A DNA stretch of 64,000 nucleotides, taken from positions 2,038,501-2,102,500 of the forward strand of contig NC_087167.1 of assembly GCF_035594125.1 (NCBI RefSeq), written 5' to 3'. Each line of letters begins with the position of its first letter. Position 1 is the stretch's first letter. Made by a program: the position numbers and the translations under genes. Under the pieces are notes generated by a model. It had not been told where the DNA came from, did no database searches, and saw only the letters and a program-made list of their open reading frames with translations. The stretch is from Scylla paramamosain (lineage: Eukaryota > Arthropoda > Malacostraca > Decapoda > Portunidae). Of the stretch, positions 12,610 through 28,021 are shown one piece after another.

Positions 12610-14425
12610 GTGAGTCACTAAAGGAGTAAAGTACCGTGTTTTGTATCCGTACAGTACTTACAGTGTTGTGGCTATGGTGGCCTCAGAGTATCAGTCTGAG
12701 TAGGCACAGCAGTAGTGGTATTACTGGCCGTTGAAAATTTGATGATCTTAGAAATGCAGTAAATTAATACAGTGTAAACGTTGGACATAATTTTATGAAG
12801 CTTTTTGAACACAGTACCCATTGGAATTAGATTGTGCTGAAGATAATGTGCCGTTACATTGATGCTTGATGTTCTAACCTCTCATAATTATGGCCACTTA
12901 ACGAATACGCCATTGACTTTGATCAAATTAGATAGTGTCTTTGTAGAACAGAAAAGTTGTGCTGTAATGTGGATTACGTATGTAGATACTTATATAGAGG
13001 ACATAAGTGTTGTGACTGCAATAGGATTCGGAATTTTCGTAACAGGATGTCAAGTGAAAATAAAACAAAAAATTAAACACTATTTACAGAAACAAAATAC
13101 AGATGAAATAATGCATCAGCCAAAGAACTGGAAAGAATAATATATTGACACATTGTATACCATATATTAGTACGTGTTGCACTAAATGAGCAATTTCTAC
13201 AGGCTTTTATTTGATGTTGATGCTAATGATTGTCAGACTGCGCACAGTGAATTAACTCCGACCACAGAATATTGGTATTGAGCTGAAGGCGTACAAATTA
13301 AGTTTCTTTACTCCTATTGAGCATATTTCCTGCTCTCTGCCCGCGGTGATCACACACTGCCGTCTGGCCTGAGTCGTGCCTTAGTAATCTCATTGTAGAG
13401 TTTCACATACAGTAAAATACCACAATACTAGAACACCACCAACAAAACTCTGAAAAAGAAAGGTTGTTAACGTTAATTTTAATCTTTGAATCTCACGACG
13501 CATCACAAAACAAGGCGTGCTTCTGTATCAAATTATGAAGTAATAATTCGATGAAAATTCGTAATTCATTGAAGTCGTACAACTTCTGCACCAACAACAT
13601 TTTATTGAAGTTGTTTTAAGCTCGAGATCACATTAAGAGTTAAATAACAGATGTAGGAATCCAAGCATCAATTACAAATGGCTTACGCCAAGTAAGGCAG
13701 ACTGTAGCGTTTGAGAAGCAGCGAGCGGCAGGAGTCAGTAGGCAGTCAGTAGGCCTAGCCACACACGGCCCTTCCTCCAAATAATAAGTTTTATCTTCCT
13801 TATAATAAACAAATAATGTAAATACTCATCTGTAGTAACCTAAGGTGTATAAAACCCTTACCCTTTGTAGTGGTAGACTCACCTTATTTATTATTTGTAC
13901 TGCAGTAAATATTCAAGCTTGAGTTTTGCTTTGTGAAATAGTCAGCTCCCTTTCTCTTATACATATAACTTGCTTCAGTTTATATTAAATCCTACAACGT
14001 AGAGTAGTTCTTCTGGTGAACAATCCAAACACACACCGCCAATGACCCTGTCCCCGATCTGGCCGGGGCTAAGGGGCTGCGGGTGTTGGGGAGGGGAGAC
14101 ACCCACCCGTCCCTTCACACCCTGGGTGACGATCAGCAAAGGGAAACTTTTCACTCATGATTACTCAGTTTTATTCTCTTTTAGCTGCGTAATTTTATTT
14201 CCGCCTTATTTTGAGTACAAAGCTCGTACATAACAGAAAACTAGCATAAGTACGACAGTGCAGGGCACGCGGCGACAGATATGATAAGTGTTGACAGTGT
14301 GGCAGGTGGGACGACCCAGAACACGACACTTTAATTGAAACTCTAACTAAGCTGTCAGACAAGGGATGGTGCCAGGAAAAACAGCGGCACGTAAACAACG
14401 AAACAAAGCTTCATTCAGGCAACTG

Positions 14426-14428
<3 letters not shown>

Positions 14429-14516
<88 letters not shown>
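14429..14516. repeat. TA microsatellite
   Basis: About 88 bp of TA in a complexin intron. Confidence 0.95.
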
Positions 14517-14520
<4 letters not shown>

Positions 14521-14964
14521 TTAATCATTATTATCACGTCTGCAGCAGAATAACATCACGTTTTTGCGGCACTTAAAGGGAGCACTTGACTACTAAGTCT
14601 GTAGTAAGTGAGATCATCACTCGCCTCTCTCGATGACATAGTAAAACAGAACTTTTCGCTCAGATGGGAGCCACAGTCAGGCTATTACGAGGCTTCCAAG
14701 TATTCTGGCAATATGTGATGGCGTATCATCGTCGGACTCGGCCGCAGTTAAAGAACAAAGCGTTGACGTCAAGTGTTCTGTTATTCATATAAATATCTGC
14801 TCTATCACTTATTGAACAAAATATAAAAATAGAAATCCAAAACCTCAACATCAAGGCGCATGGCACGCTTTGAAAGCCGTGATGGGTTTTGTTAATAGCA
14901 GAAATTTACTTTTGTATTTGTTTATTATGGTGAGAACAGAGTATACGTTCTGATTTTCATTTCG

Positions 14965-14966
<2 letters not shown>

Positions 14967-15037
<71 letters not shown>
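14967..15037. repeat. GA microsatellite
   Basis: About 70 bp of GA. Confidence 0.95.
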
Positions 15038-15039
<2 letters not shown>

Positions 15040-16323
15040 CCGTTATCTAATTCAGCCATCGACCGAAATCTCAAGAATATAAATCAAAATACTGACCGGA
15101 AGAATGAGTTACTAGGGTTCGGACCCCATACATAACTGCTCCCTAGGCGATCAGAGACGATCATGGGCCGGTCAGACGCTGCTGTGCCGCGCCTCTTCCA
15201 GGAGGGATTCGCTGGCTGCCTCTTATAATGACAGGCGCCCCAATACGTTCCTGCGAGTGAAACCTTGAGTAAAGAATCCCCTATGACTTGTGAATTATGC
15301 ACCATAACTTGGTAGCTGAGAGTAGTTTCAGATTTGGTTCTCCCTCCCATTCCCCCCCCCATCTCAATGCTCTGATAACCTGAAGCGTTGCTCTTCGGTC
15401 AGGCAAGTGGCAACATCCCCCCGTTGAATGAATTCATATAGATGTCCATACACTGCACGAAATCACCCCCTAAAGAAATTAGAAAATATGATCAGTGCCC
15501 TGTAGTTGTTTAGTGACGACTTGCCATAGCTGTATAGAAACCAATACATAGTGAAGGCACCGGCCTGTAGAGGCTGGAGGCTCCTCGTATGGATGTCCGT
15601 GGTGGCAGTACATGGTGCTCGCAGGAAGGGAGCAGACACCCACCGTGCTGAGTCCAGTAGTCTCCTGCTCGAGGTTCTCTGTGGCTGATGTGGTGCATTT
15701 CAGTTACCTTGACTCATTAATAAAATAGTGCATGAAAAAGGCTTGCAGCAAATATTTTTCTTAATGAAATAATTGCACGTTGGTGCACTCTTGAATAATC
15801 ATTAACTGATTTTTACCAAAAAATCATGCAAATGAGGTATGATCATGTGGATCACCTCGTATATTTTTCATGATTCCTATAATACATAATGTTTTTCACG
15901 TACAAGTAGCTGCATCATTAAATTACGGCTTCTCACCCTTATCCCTTATCCTCAAAAATTCATAAGGTACAATAAAAGTTTGTATAGTACCTTGTACCTT
16001 AGAACACTAGTCAAGACGCTTTACCACCGCTGATTGCTACATCAGGTACAACAAAACTAAATGAGTCCATTTTGGTGTCAAGCGGGTTCATTAAGTTGCT
16101 GATCAATGGAAAGTTTACGTGTTTGCGGGCCTTAATCTCGTAAAATGTATGTCAAGATGAAGAGATAATAATGGTAATAATGAACGAACAGCAGTGAATT
16201 CTTTGAAATTCAAATGCTAGAAATCATTATTACTTTACTACTAACGGAATCCTCGCAACCACCGAGGAGCTCACCGAGGCTGTCAGGAATTACATAACAT
16301 TTTTGAGGGAAATACTTTTAATG

Positions 16324-16324
<1 letters not shown>

Positions 16325-16374
<50 letters not shown>
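16325..16374. repeat. CA microsatellite
   Basis: About 49 bp of CA. Confidence 0.95.
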
Positions 16375-16376
<2 letters not shown>

Positions 16377-17251
16377 AGGGGAGTGTCTGCGCATACCTGG
16401 TTCATTATGGTCCAATGCAATTGTTCATAATTTTGAATCGTCTTTACATTTGACAATAAGATCATTGATCCTCTAGTTCTCACAACACTATACAATTAAA
16501 GACTACAATATAAATGTTGGGATGAAGGAGAATTTTCTGTTAGAACTGTTTTGGACTTAATACACGTCACGTTCGTAACAGCCTTGACGATCTTTGCCTT
16601 TGTGCCACCACTGTAGCAACCAGCGGTGGATTCACTAGCGTCTGCCCTTAAATGCCTGGTGTCTAAATGTAGGCTAGCTATGGGTAAAAAAATTGACCTG
16701 ATACATTTTCCCATTTAAAGGAGTTTCATCGTGTGTGGATCTGCTTCAGTCTGTGTGTCTAGTAATGATAAGCCGGTCACCAGCGTGCCTCTGGTGGGCG
16801 TGCTCACTGTAGTATCTCATATTACGGACAAGATTTATTCCTAGCACCCGAGTCAAAGAAGCCTTTTAGGTTTTATTTAATCCATTAGTGTGGGTGAATG
16901 AGTGGTACAATTCCCTAGACAGTCTTATGTACCGTGTAAAGATGGCAGCAAAAAGAGCATACTTTTCCCTATAAGTGTATGATGTTTCATTATATCACAG
17001 CCCGAGTGTTCCATAGAGCTGCTTAGATAGTCTGACTTGCAGTACAGTAAATAACTCCATGTTCTCTGTATTTTTATTTGGTATACTTATTAGGATAGTT
17101 TTCTATACTATATGTCAGTGAGATTAGTCATCCCTTGGGAATAGACCAAGGTGAAAATAATCCAGTTTATTAATTGTTTGACTGTCTTCACGGTATGACA
17201 CTAACCGATATCCATTTTGTTTCTCCCCCTCCCCCCTTCATGAAATATTAG

Positions 17252-17275
17252 AAAAATTTCACATTCTTAGCGGTG
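17252..17275 (+). CDS. cpx: Complexin, candidate alternative 24-nt exon B
   Basis: A second 24-nt exon in the same phase as the one at 12586. The acceptor follows a cytosine-rich tract (TTCTCCCCCTCCCCCCTTCA, then TGAAATATTAG) and the donor is GTAAGT (17276), closer to consensus than exon A's donor. Joined to the exon ending at 12443 it reads EKFHILSG plus the first base of another glycine. Both 24-nt exons start with AAAAA and so encode EK first. The residues then differ: polar VSTATD in A, more hydrophobic FHILSG in B. Read-through would add about a dozen residues and stop before a CaaX box. A GT-repeat cluster begins about 240 nt downstream. Confidence 0.6.
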
Positions 17276-19840
<2,565 letters not shown>

Positions 19841-19860
19841 GCAAGTGCGTCCTGCAGTAA
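19841..19860 (+). CDS. cpx: Complexin, terminal exon with CaaX prenylation box
   Basis: Acceptor CCCTCCTTTTCTACAG ends at 19840. Taken in phase 1 after a G, the exon reads GKCVLQ followed by TAA (19858-19860). CVLQ is a CaaX box; a C-terminal glutamine is typical of farnesyltransferase substrates. Insect complexins have a splice form ending in a similar CaaX box, used for membrane anchoring at the terminal. The exon can be joined to the exon at 12443 directly (IEGKCVLQ) or through either 24-nt exon, and the reading frame is kept each time. The 3' UTR starts at 19861; its end is not identified. Confidence 0.88.
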
Positions 19861-21287
19861 GGGCCTCCTCAGGCTACCCTGTGGGTCCTCCCGCCGCTAT
19901 GCAACATGAAAGGCCTACAACCGTCTCCTTTCTAGGGCGACGACTTTACCACTATCTCTCTCTACCCCTGGCTGCGGTACTCCTGTCTTCTCCTCCGGGC
20001 TGAACAACTGCACCAGAGTTCATTGTATTCTATCAGCGACAACAACCAGATTTGTTTCCAGCCTTTAGAGTTTGAAGCGAACAGTTCATGAACATTCATA
20101 CCAGGTACAATATAAGACCTCTAGTGACAGCAGGCTAGTCCACCATAGCTTGTCCTAAGACTGCCACCACCATCTTTACAGAAAAGATAACGTTAACATA
20201 CTGGAAGACTTAGACAGTCATGAAAATAATGGTACTTAATCTGTTAAGTTGCCAAATACCTAACTCATACATTTCTAGTCCTTTTCGTTAAGAAGAAAAA
20301 CGAACATATGAGTGAAGGAGAAAATGCTTCGATTTTATTTCCTCGCTTGTCATCTGGTTATGAGTAAATGATTCAACAGTAGGAATGCTGTGTAGCTGAT
20401 TCACGAAGACCTGAGTTCTCAGTGCACTTTCACTTGCCTTCCTACGAAAAAAAAATCTATTTATAAGAGCCTTTACTTGAAAGTGATTTTGTATATAGTG
20501 TCCCCTTTCTTACAAGTGCTACCAAATGGTAAAGTGAGATCGTTAAACAATGTACCCTTTTCATATAGGAAGTTTTACTCATGTCAGGTCAGAGAGGCAG
20601 ATGGTAAAAGATGCTCGCTGGTGCGGCAGCTGCTTCTTCATCGTCACTAGCGTCACCACCAATAGTTTCGAGCCATGTTCTCCAGTCTGGTCAAGTTTAG
20701 ATAGTGAGTCAAGTTTTACGTGTTCAAAATTTAGACGTAAGAGAGGTGGATGCGTACATTTTCTCAAGTAGACTTATCCAGCCGACATCTTTATCCATGG
20801 TGCCTGCTGCCCGCCTTCCCTTGGTTGAGCAGACCCCTATGGTGTGGTGCCCCGCCCGGAGGCGAGGACGGGCACTACCGCGCCAGCTTCTAAGTTCAAG
20901 TTGTTACCGAGGTGTAACCCAACTTAATCGTCGATCATCGAAATCTCCGTTCGTCTAGCTTGTTTATTACCAGTGTGTTAATGAAGTTGAGGTTACGTTG
21001 TACTTATGAAATTAAGGATATGTTAAGGTCAGGGCATTTGACTGCATGTAGAAGCAACTAGCCTATGTCTGTTTGTCATTGCTGGATTTGCACTTCTCAT
21101 GATTGGTCAAAACAGGTCTGTTTTACAGCGTCTGTTGAATCACCACTTAATTTAGAATTTTCGAACTTCAGGGTATGACATTTCAGTTACTTCAGTGCAA
21201 TACATTTGACTACTAAACTATTAGATGTTTCAAAACTTTACTCATGCAACAAAATTGTCTTACAAAAATAAGTAGACAAATCTCTAA

Positions 21288-21290
<3 letters not shown>

Positions 21291-21349
<59 letters not shown>
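21291..21349. repeat. CA microsatellite
   Basis: About 59 bp of CA. Confidence 0.95.
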
Positions 21350-21351
<2 letters not shown>

Positions 21352-23470
21352 TGAGATAACTAAATAAAGATAGTTTCAAAAGTAACTAGATAATTTTGGA
21401 CATGTCTATGCTCGCAAAGTGTCAAGCATGAGTTACCCTTCATGCCCAGGGGAAATTTTTCAGTGGAGATAACATTCTTGATTATCCTTCAAAGCTAAAC
21501 CTTTCGTTTGAAAATATAACGTAAAAGTTCATACTGAGTTGATATTCAATAACAGTATTTGTTTCGTTTGGCCTCATGCATGACTGGGATCCACCAACAC
21601 TTGTCACCGGGAGCATACACATCTACCAATTAGCCTGGTCAGATTCTTCCTCTCGTAACATTCATATTGCAGTTTACTACAGAGGGTGATGAGTAGGAGA
21701 TTGCCCGCCAAAAATGTCACTCCAAAAGCTGTTGATTTTACAGTACTGTCAAATGTGTTGTGCAGCGAGTGTCTCGGGGCCACACTCCCTCCCCCTGGCG
21801 GTGCCCTATGCCGTGGCCAGCCACCCGAGGGAGAGAGGAGCCCCGTGGCACTCTTCTCGTGTCCGTGGAAACCTGAGTATCTTGTCTCTTAATTTCATGA
21901 TGTTTAAAAGACGATTTTTTGTGTATTATCTTGTTTGTTTAAATCATGTATATGTTGTGTATATAAGACGTGTGACCTTGGCGGCTAAAATGCTACTACG
22001 ATTCTCACTTGACGGGAGAGACGGTTTGGCAGTAACCCACATTCATGCTACTTTGACTCCACAAATTACTTCAATAACTGATTGTTTCAGTATAAAGTGA
22101 TAAAACATTATCTGTTAATCATAACTAGAAAATGCATCCAATGGAGTTCAATATAAACAACTATCTTTTGAAAAAAAAAAATTAAATATTGTTAGATAAC
22201 GCGTAGTAATTGTTTATCAGTGTAATTCTGCAATTCCAAGCATTAGGGGGGAAGCAAGCGTCCGTACTTGATGCATATTTCCGACATTTTATAATAGATT
22301 TTATATTTGCCTTAAGTCATTTCTTTGTTCTGTATAGGTAGGTTGGTGAGAGCCAGCACCCAAGGTTGGCCAGAGCGCGTGCGTGTGTGTGACGATGTAT
22401 CGTGAGCAAAACTACACCCTGTTGTTATTAGCAGGCGTCAGTCTTTAAATCACAATTGTTATCTTGAGACAGAAGTGTTTATGCATATGTATATTGCCAT
22501 GTTTACGTGCAGATATACATATGCTGTGCCCATACGTGATGTAATGTTGCCAAGTATCAAACACTGCAAGTTTCCCGATTCCGACTCTAGCCACCTCGTT
22601 GGTGTGTCCCTCTCTGCTCTTAGGCCGCTCCGGACTCGGACAACATGCAGTGTCGTCGTGGTGTGTGTTGTCTATATGTATATATACTAGCCTCACCTAG
22701 ATGTGTTTATAGCTTTGTTCGAATCTCTGATACTCTTGTGAGAAGTATGGCTAATGAGGTACATGCATAATGAATGAGTAGTACGTAAGTCATGGCTTCC
22801 TTCACAGTAAATATTTTCCTGAGATTAAATTTTCTGAAACATATGTATACAAAGGGAAGTTTGATGTCAGGGCACCATGAAGGGGAGCAACACTAGTGCA
22901 CATAACGTAATCCTTAGGTGATAGAGGCCGATACTTGGCGCATGATGAACCAAAGTTGACGAGGCCGAGGTGGCCGCCGCTCGTCGCTGCGCGCTGACTG
23001 GACCTGCGCAGCGAGGGGCAGGGCAGGCTGCTCCACTTTTGGGCTGACTCACCTCGAAAACCACTTCATTTCGCTGATTTTCATCTTTCCGAAACACTGT
23101 CACACACTATTTCTAAAAGCGAGGCTGACATATCCCTGAGCAGTGCTGGAATAAGGTGCGGACCAGAGTACCAGGAAGCCCCGGCGAAGGAGAACAGGTG
23201 GCAGGAGCTACTGGGCCCCGACAGCCACACCCTATCCCTAGCAGATTGCCTTGATGAAAGTAACAAGTGAAGTTTGAACACGATACATCATTGTCGTCAC
23301 GCACCCTAGTCGAGTATGCGATACGTCTGGCAACAACACAAATCAAAATAACCAAGCGACTTGTCCTGTTAGTAACATATTTAGCGATCAACATGTATAT
23401 TGTATTACGACAATGATTATTTTCCTTAGCTTTACTATGAGTTTTAAAGTCTTGCTTGAAATGTATGAAT

Positions 23471-23541
23471 TTATTATTATTATTATTATTGTTATTATTA
23501 TTATTATTTATTTTTATTTATTTATTTATTTATTTATTTTA
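23471..23541. repeat. TTA and TTTA array
   Basis: An ATT array changes into ATTT units. Read on the minus strand it could be a retroelement tail, but no body is recognisable. Confidence 0.9.
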
Positions 23542-23830
23542 TCTTTTTTTTCTGCGCGTTACAATAGATCAAAGGGATTTACCAATCGACTAAAATTAAT
23601 GAGATTCACCAGCAGATGGAGTCCTGCAACGTGTCTCTTCCGTGAAAAGAGAAAATAAATTTGTAGACTTTTGCTTACTGAAGCCAGAATCATACCCTAA
23701 ATTACTTTTTCATCTAGACAAGTTGTTCTGACCCTTGTTGTTAACTACCGTTGTTGTTGATTTGATAGCCAGATACTACTAGCGAATTATGGTTGTTAGT
23801 CATTGTAATCCGGTAGGAACTACACGAGTT

Positions 23831-23834
<4 letters not shown>

Positions 23835-23895
<61 letters not shown>
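23835..23895. repeat. CT microsatellite
   Basis: About 60 bp of CT. Confidence 0.95.
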
Positions 23896-23899
<4 letters not shown>

Positions 23900-26746
23900 A
23901 TGACTTTCTCAGTTGGATCTCTCCTCTGATTTATCTCTGCATTCCTTGCTTTCTTCCTTCCTTCACCTCCTTCTGACTACCACCCTCCACCCCTCTTCCT
24001 CGTACGGTGAGCTCTCGCCTAGGGCAAAATCTATAGCCTTGTTGTAACATTCTCTGGATGCTCCATTTGACCTTTTCACGAACTCTTACCATTTCTTGTT
24101 GGGTAAAAAAAAATTCAAATGATACGATGCTACTAAAAATAATACATATAAGAAATAATTGTGGAATATCATAAATTACATATAACATATAAGACGTGTA
24201 TGCTTATAAGCTACTTTGCCTTCTTCAGGAGCTCACTGTATTTCTTTAGTCCCTAGAAAGCCAATTAGAATGTTGCTGTGTGTAACAGAGCGCCATTCTC
24301 ACTGGCTGTTAATGTCACTTGAGTATAGGAACGGTATGTGTCCAGGACGGATGTTCTTACCTGATTTATAAACATTTATGTACATGTCTTGTGGACCGTA
24401 TCGTCTTAGGAATGAAACAATGATATAACTGATAAACTAAATGATAACAAAACCGTAGATATTAATACCCGTGGCAGGATAAAAGTGTTTGTTACCTGGC
24501 CTGAGTGGAACCTGACACGGTCTCACGAGGGTCCTCAAGACCGAGCCGTGCACAATGCGACGACTAACGCTTCATTAACACCAGGGAGGAATTTTCTCAA
24601 TGTCAGGTTAATTTCCGGGGGTTTAAGAGTAATCACGATGCTACCGAGAGTAAACCGTTGAAAGGAAGAAAGGTTTTAATGCCTGGGACTGACCTGGGCA
24701 AGATATTCCTTCAGACTCAAAGAGCGAAGACCAGTGAGGGCTGGAGGAACTCTACTGCCCGGGCGGTGCAGGTCATGTCTCCTGTCTTCCCGCGAAGCGA
24801 CAAGGCTCGTCATTTATTCCGTACGTTTACGATGTTACCTTCCAGTTGAGCCGAAAAAAGAAGCAATGGTGATATACATAAAAAAGCAAAACCTGAAAAA
24901 AAGTAACACAACGCAACCTTTAATATTCTTCCTTAGCCAGCACTCGCCTCACTCTGCTCTCACAGCTCACACCACCAACACAGGTCTTGGGGTCTGCTAT
25001 GTCTGCTGTATGGAAAGATAAGGAACCTCGGCGTTAGCTGGGCTGCCGTTCCCTCCAGCTTGAGTTTTTTTATTTTGCGTCTTGATGGTTTACGCAACAT
25101 TCAGAGTATCGAACAGCTGCTTTATTGCCACTTTGGAGATCATTCCGTATTTCATTTAAGTTTAAAGTACACATATCAGTTATCGTATCAAAGTACTTAC
25201 TTAAATTCACGATGTAGTGTAATCAGCTGCACGTTAAGTATTCTTTGTAATCTCTTAGCTTGCGTTCGTAGTATTTTTCGAGGAAGGGTTGCGGGGTGCC
25301 CGCCGGAGGACCATCATGACCTACTAACTATGCACTGCTACTTCTTGATATACTCGTAGGATGACTTCCTTCGTAGCCTGGTCCTGTATTTCTGTCAGTG
25401 TTGTGCATGTCTTGTGAACATGAGTAAATAATTATATAATGAAGCGTTACTATAAATCATTATCTAAGGTTAGAAAGTTTATAGAAAACGTGAATCGGGA
25501 AGCCCGTCTGAATTGTTTATTTGTCACTTTCCTCTTTCAATGTAAGAAAAGTGAGAAGCCTTGCTGTAAATTTCTGTTTCCTAGAAAAAAATGTATCCAT
25601 TACATCTCCTAGTATTTTTCACTCAGCTTTCCCCTTTCACTCCCTACTCTCCAGTTTACCAAAGCTAACACTAGTTGGTAGGAACTAGCAACAAGGTGTG
25701 TTCTGTGGGTTTCCCGTTGTATGACCTTTCCTTTCCTATGAGAGTTTTAGTTATACCTAATTCTAATTCTTAGAATCAAGCAACACTTTCTCTGTCACTC
25801 TCATGCTTCCTGAAGATACACTAATTTTGCAACTAAAGAATGTCTTGGGTCGCTGAGGTGGGCCGCACAGGCCTTAGGCGCCACAGCCGGGCGGGTTGTG
25901 ACGGATAACTGCATCCTTATTTTTGTAACACTGACTAGAGAGTGTTCTCCACTCCGGGCGAACATCAACATGGCCTTTTTTGTGTAGGATTCATTGTCAA
26001 TGATTTATAACACTTAGGTTTTATGAGATTGTAGTTGGAGATCAAATTATATTATTTAACTTTATTTGATATGAAAGAAATAGTTTTGGTAATATCATTA
26101 GAAAATGACAGTTATAGATGTATTATACAGATGCATTTGTAGTTATTGACATTTTTGAAACAAGAGTTCAAGAGAACTGCCCAGAAACATATCCAGAGCA
26201 AGCCACCCTCGCCCCTGTTTTCTGTAAGTTACTTGAGAAAAAGATGTAAACAATTGAGAATGTTTTCGGCATGAGTTCTTATCATTGTTATGGGTAGAGC
26301 AGTCTTCTTTAGGTAGTTTTACCGATGTTGAAAATACCTGTGATGTGAACAGTTAGTTGGTAAATCATCCCTTTGTTTATTTCTGCTCACGGAGCAAGCC
26401 CGCCACTCCCTTTGCAGTCACACTATTGTAATAAATAAGATACAGAGGACTCCAGTCTTTCATTTCCTCAACACACCTTATTTTAATATCAAGACGACTA
26501 TCGTGCTTCAAATAAACTCGAGACTCGCAGAGCCAGTGAGCTATGAACTGAGCCTTGTGGGTTTGTATACAACTGAGGTTGACCCACACAACAGAAACTA
26601 GTGCTTTTGGAACCACCCACCACACTGATGAGGATGCGCTGCCAAATAATGGTATGGTAATGTAATGGCTTAATAATAGTAAAATAAGTTAGTCCATTCA
26701 CCACAGCAGCCACAGCCGCTATCAGAGTAAAGTTCTGTGTATGTGA

Positions 26747-26749
<3 letters not shown>

Positions 26750-26841
<92 letters not shown>
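26750..26841. repeat. TA microsatellite
   Basis: About 92 bp of TA followed by a short CA run. Confidence 0.95.
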
Positions 26842-26844
<3 letters not shown>

Positions 26845-26979
26845 ACACACACACGCGATGTTGCGCGCCTTCCCTTTTTTTTCATTGATGAATCAATCAA
26901 TTACATACGCACGAAGCCTAAAGCTAGTTTATCTTATTCGAAGCACACGTAATGAAGCCTCGCTGACCCAAACCAGATC

Positions 26980-27107
26980 AGTGTGGGAGTGTCGAGAGTT
27001 GAGGAGGGTGACCGGTAGCGTGTGGATTGCAGGACGAGGAAGCGAAAACTGTGGTGGTGTCAAGTCACTGAGCTGCCTTACTGAGCAGTTCAGTTCCTCT
27101 TCACCTG
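26980..27107 (+). promoter_or_regulatory. Possible transcription start and 5' UTR exon of the first BRI3-like gene
   Basis: TCAGT at 26978-26982 matches the arthropod initiator. About 28 bases later is GGTGAC, close to the downstream promoter element. A purine-rich stretch then runs to CTTCACCTG followed by donor GTGAGT at 27108. A noncoding first exon here spliced to the acceptor at 27442 (or 27363) would place the start codon near the 5' end of exon 2. This is inferred from signals only. Confidence 0.35.
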
Positions 27108-27311
27108 GTGAGTGTTTGATGTGGGAACTTGATGCCCATGTGCTACGTGACTGACATAAAGGACTATATGGACATATGGACTATAATTGTCTTCAGAAGG
27201 TATCAGTGGTCACAATGCACAGAACTCGGATTGCCAGGATAACTAAAACTTCGTGTTTTTATACCTTAATGCTTCTCCTGAAGAAAAGATACGAGATGTT
27301 AACAGTTAGGC

Positions 27312-27469
27312 GGTGGTTAATCTTACGAAATATTTATGAAAATTTGTGTTCTTATCTTTACAGTCACACACCAAGAGTTTCAAGCATGATGGTGGTTTAT
27401 CTTGCAAAATATTTATGAAAATTTGTGTTCTTATCTTTACAGTCACACACCAAGAGTTTCAAGCATGAT
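27312..27469 (+). repeat. 79-bp tandem duplication carrying a splice acceptor and start codon
   Basis: Positions 27312-27390 and 27391-27469 are near-identical copies at an offset of 79. Each holds the branch/acceptor region (GTGTTCTTATCTTTACAG), the short leader and CAAGCATGAT. The distal copy supplies the acceptor and ATG of the BRI3-like gene. In the proximal copy the same ATG opens a 10-codon frame (MMVVYLAKYL) that stops at 27416-27418, before the main start. Confidence 0.9.
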
Positions 27470-27611
27470 TTCAGTAGCGCAGGCTCCAGCTCCTCCTCCT
27501 ACCATCATGATGGTCCAGCAACCGCCGCCGCCGCCTCCGCCACAACAACAGACCATAATTATGGGCGGGACCCAGGCAGCCGAAGCAACCGGCGACTGCC
27601 CGATCTGTAAG
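27465..27611 (+). CDS. BRI3/LITAF-like small membrane protein 1, coding exon 1
   Basis: The first 49 codons of a predicted 98-residue protein. The ATG at 27465 lies 22 nt inside an exon whose acceptor ends at 27442. The N-terminus is proline- and glutamine-rich (PAPPPTIMM, then a run of seven prolines and QQQ), like the cytosolic tails of BRI3 and LITAF proteins, and ends with GDCPICK, the first zinc-knuckle half. The donor GTATGT (27612) leaves phase 0. Family members are small endolysosomal membrane-associated proteins. The exact role of this one is unknown. Confidence is high for the exon and moderate for the family. Confidence 0.82.
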
Positions 27612-27746
27612 GTATGTTTATTTCGTTGTGTGTAAGGGGCATGTGAACCGTAATTCATTTTAGTTCCAAGATCGAAAGAATTTCTTCATTATATGGTAAC
27701 GATTAACCTGTCCACAATAAAGTCTTCTAGTAAATTTGAATTGTGT

Positions 27747-27796
27747 TGTTAGTTAAATAAGCGGAGCTTTGCTTTGTTAGTTAAATAAGCGGAGCT
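27747..27796. repeat. 28-bp tandem duplication in BRI3-like intron
   Basis: TGTTAGTTAAATAAGCGG occurs at 27747 and 27775, within the intron of the first BRI3-like gene. Confidence 0.9.
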
Positions 27797-28021
27797 CCCA
27801 ACATTTGCCATGCATCATAAAAGGCTTATCAAAAACAGGGTGATCACAACACAGCGTCAAACAATGTAATTGACTTTTGTGTGAACCTGAAAGTTAATGA
27901 GGATCTCCATAGAAACTATAGTCGCTTGATATTCTTAATAATGATTTAAATGTTTCAAAGAGCCGTTATTTTTTTACTTATATAAAAGTTATGTTTTCTT
28001 ATCAAATAACTGCCCCTACAG

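Larger units (their letters stand above)
12610..17251 (+). other. Complexin intron between the two 24-nt exons
   Basis: About 4.6 kb with a TA array (14429-14516), a GA array (14968-15036) and a CA array (16325-16373). The rest is AT-rich sequence in which I recognise nothing. Short open frames at 12859, 15084 and 16496 have no splice context or recognisable motif. Confidence 0.7.
19861..26979. other. Complexin 3' UTR and intergenic DNA
   Basis: No gene is supported. The proximal part should be complexin 3' UTR. The stretch holds CA (21291-21349), TTA/TTTA (23471-23540), CT (23835-23895) and TA (26750-26842) arrays in otherwise AT-rich sequence. Open frames of 60-130 codons at 20550, 21714, 23113 and 24734 lack motifs and splice context. 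Confidence 0.6.
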
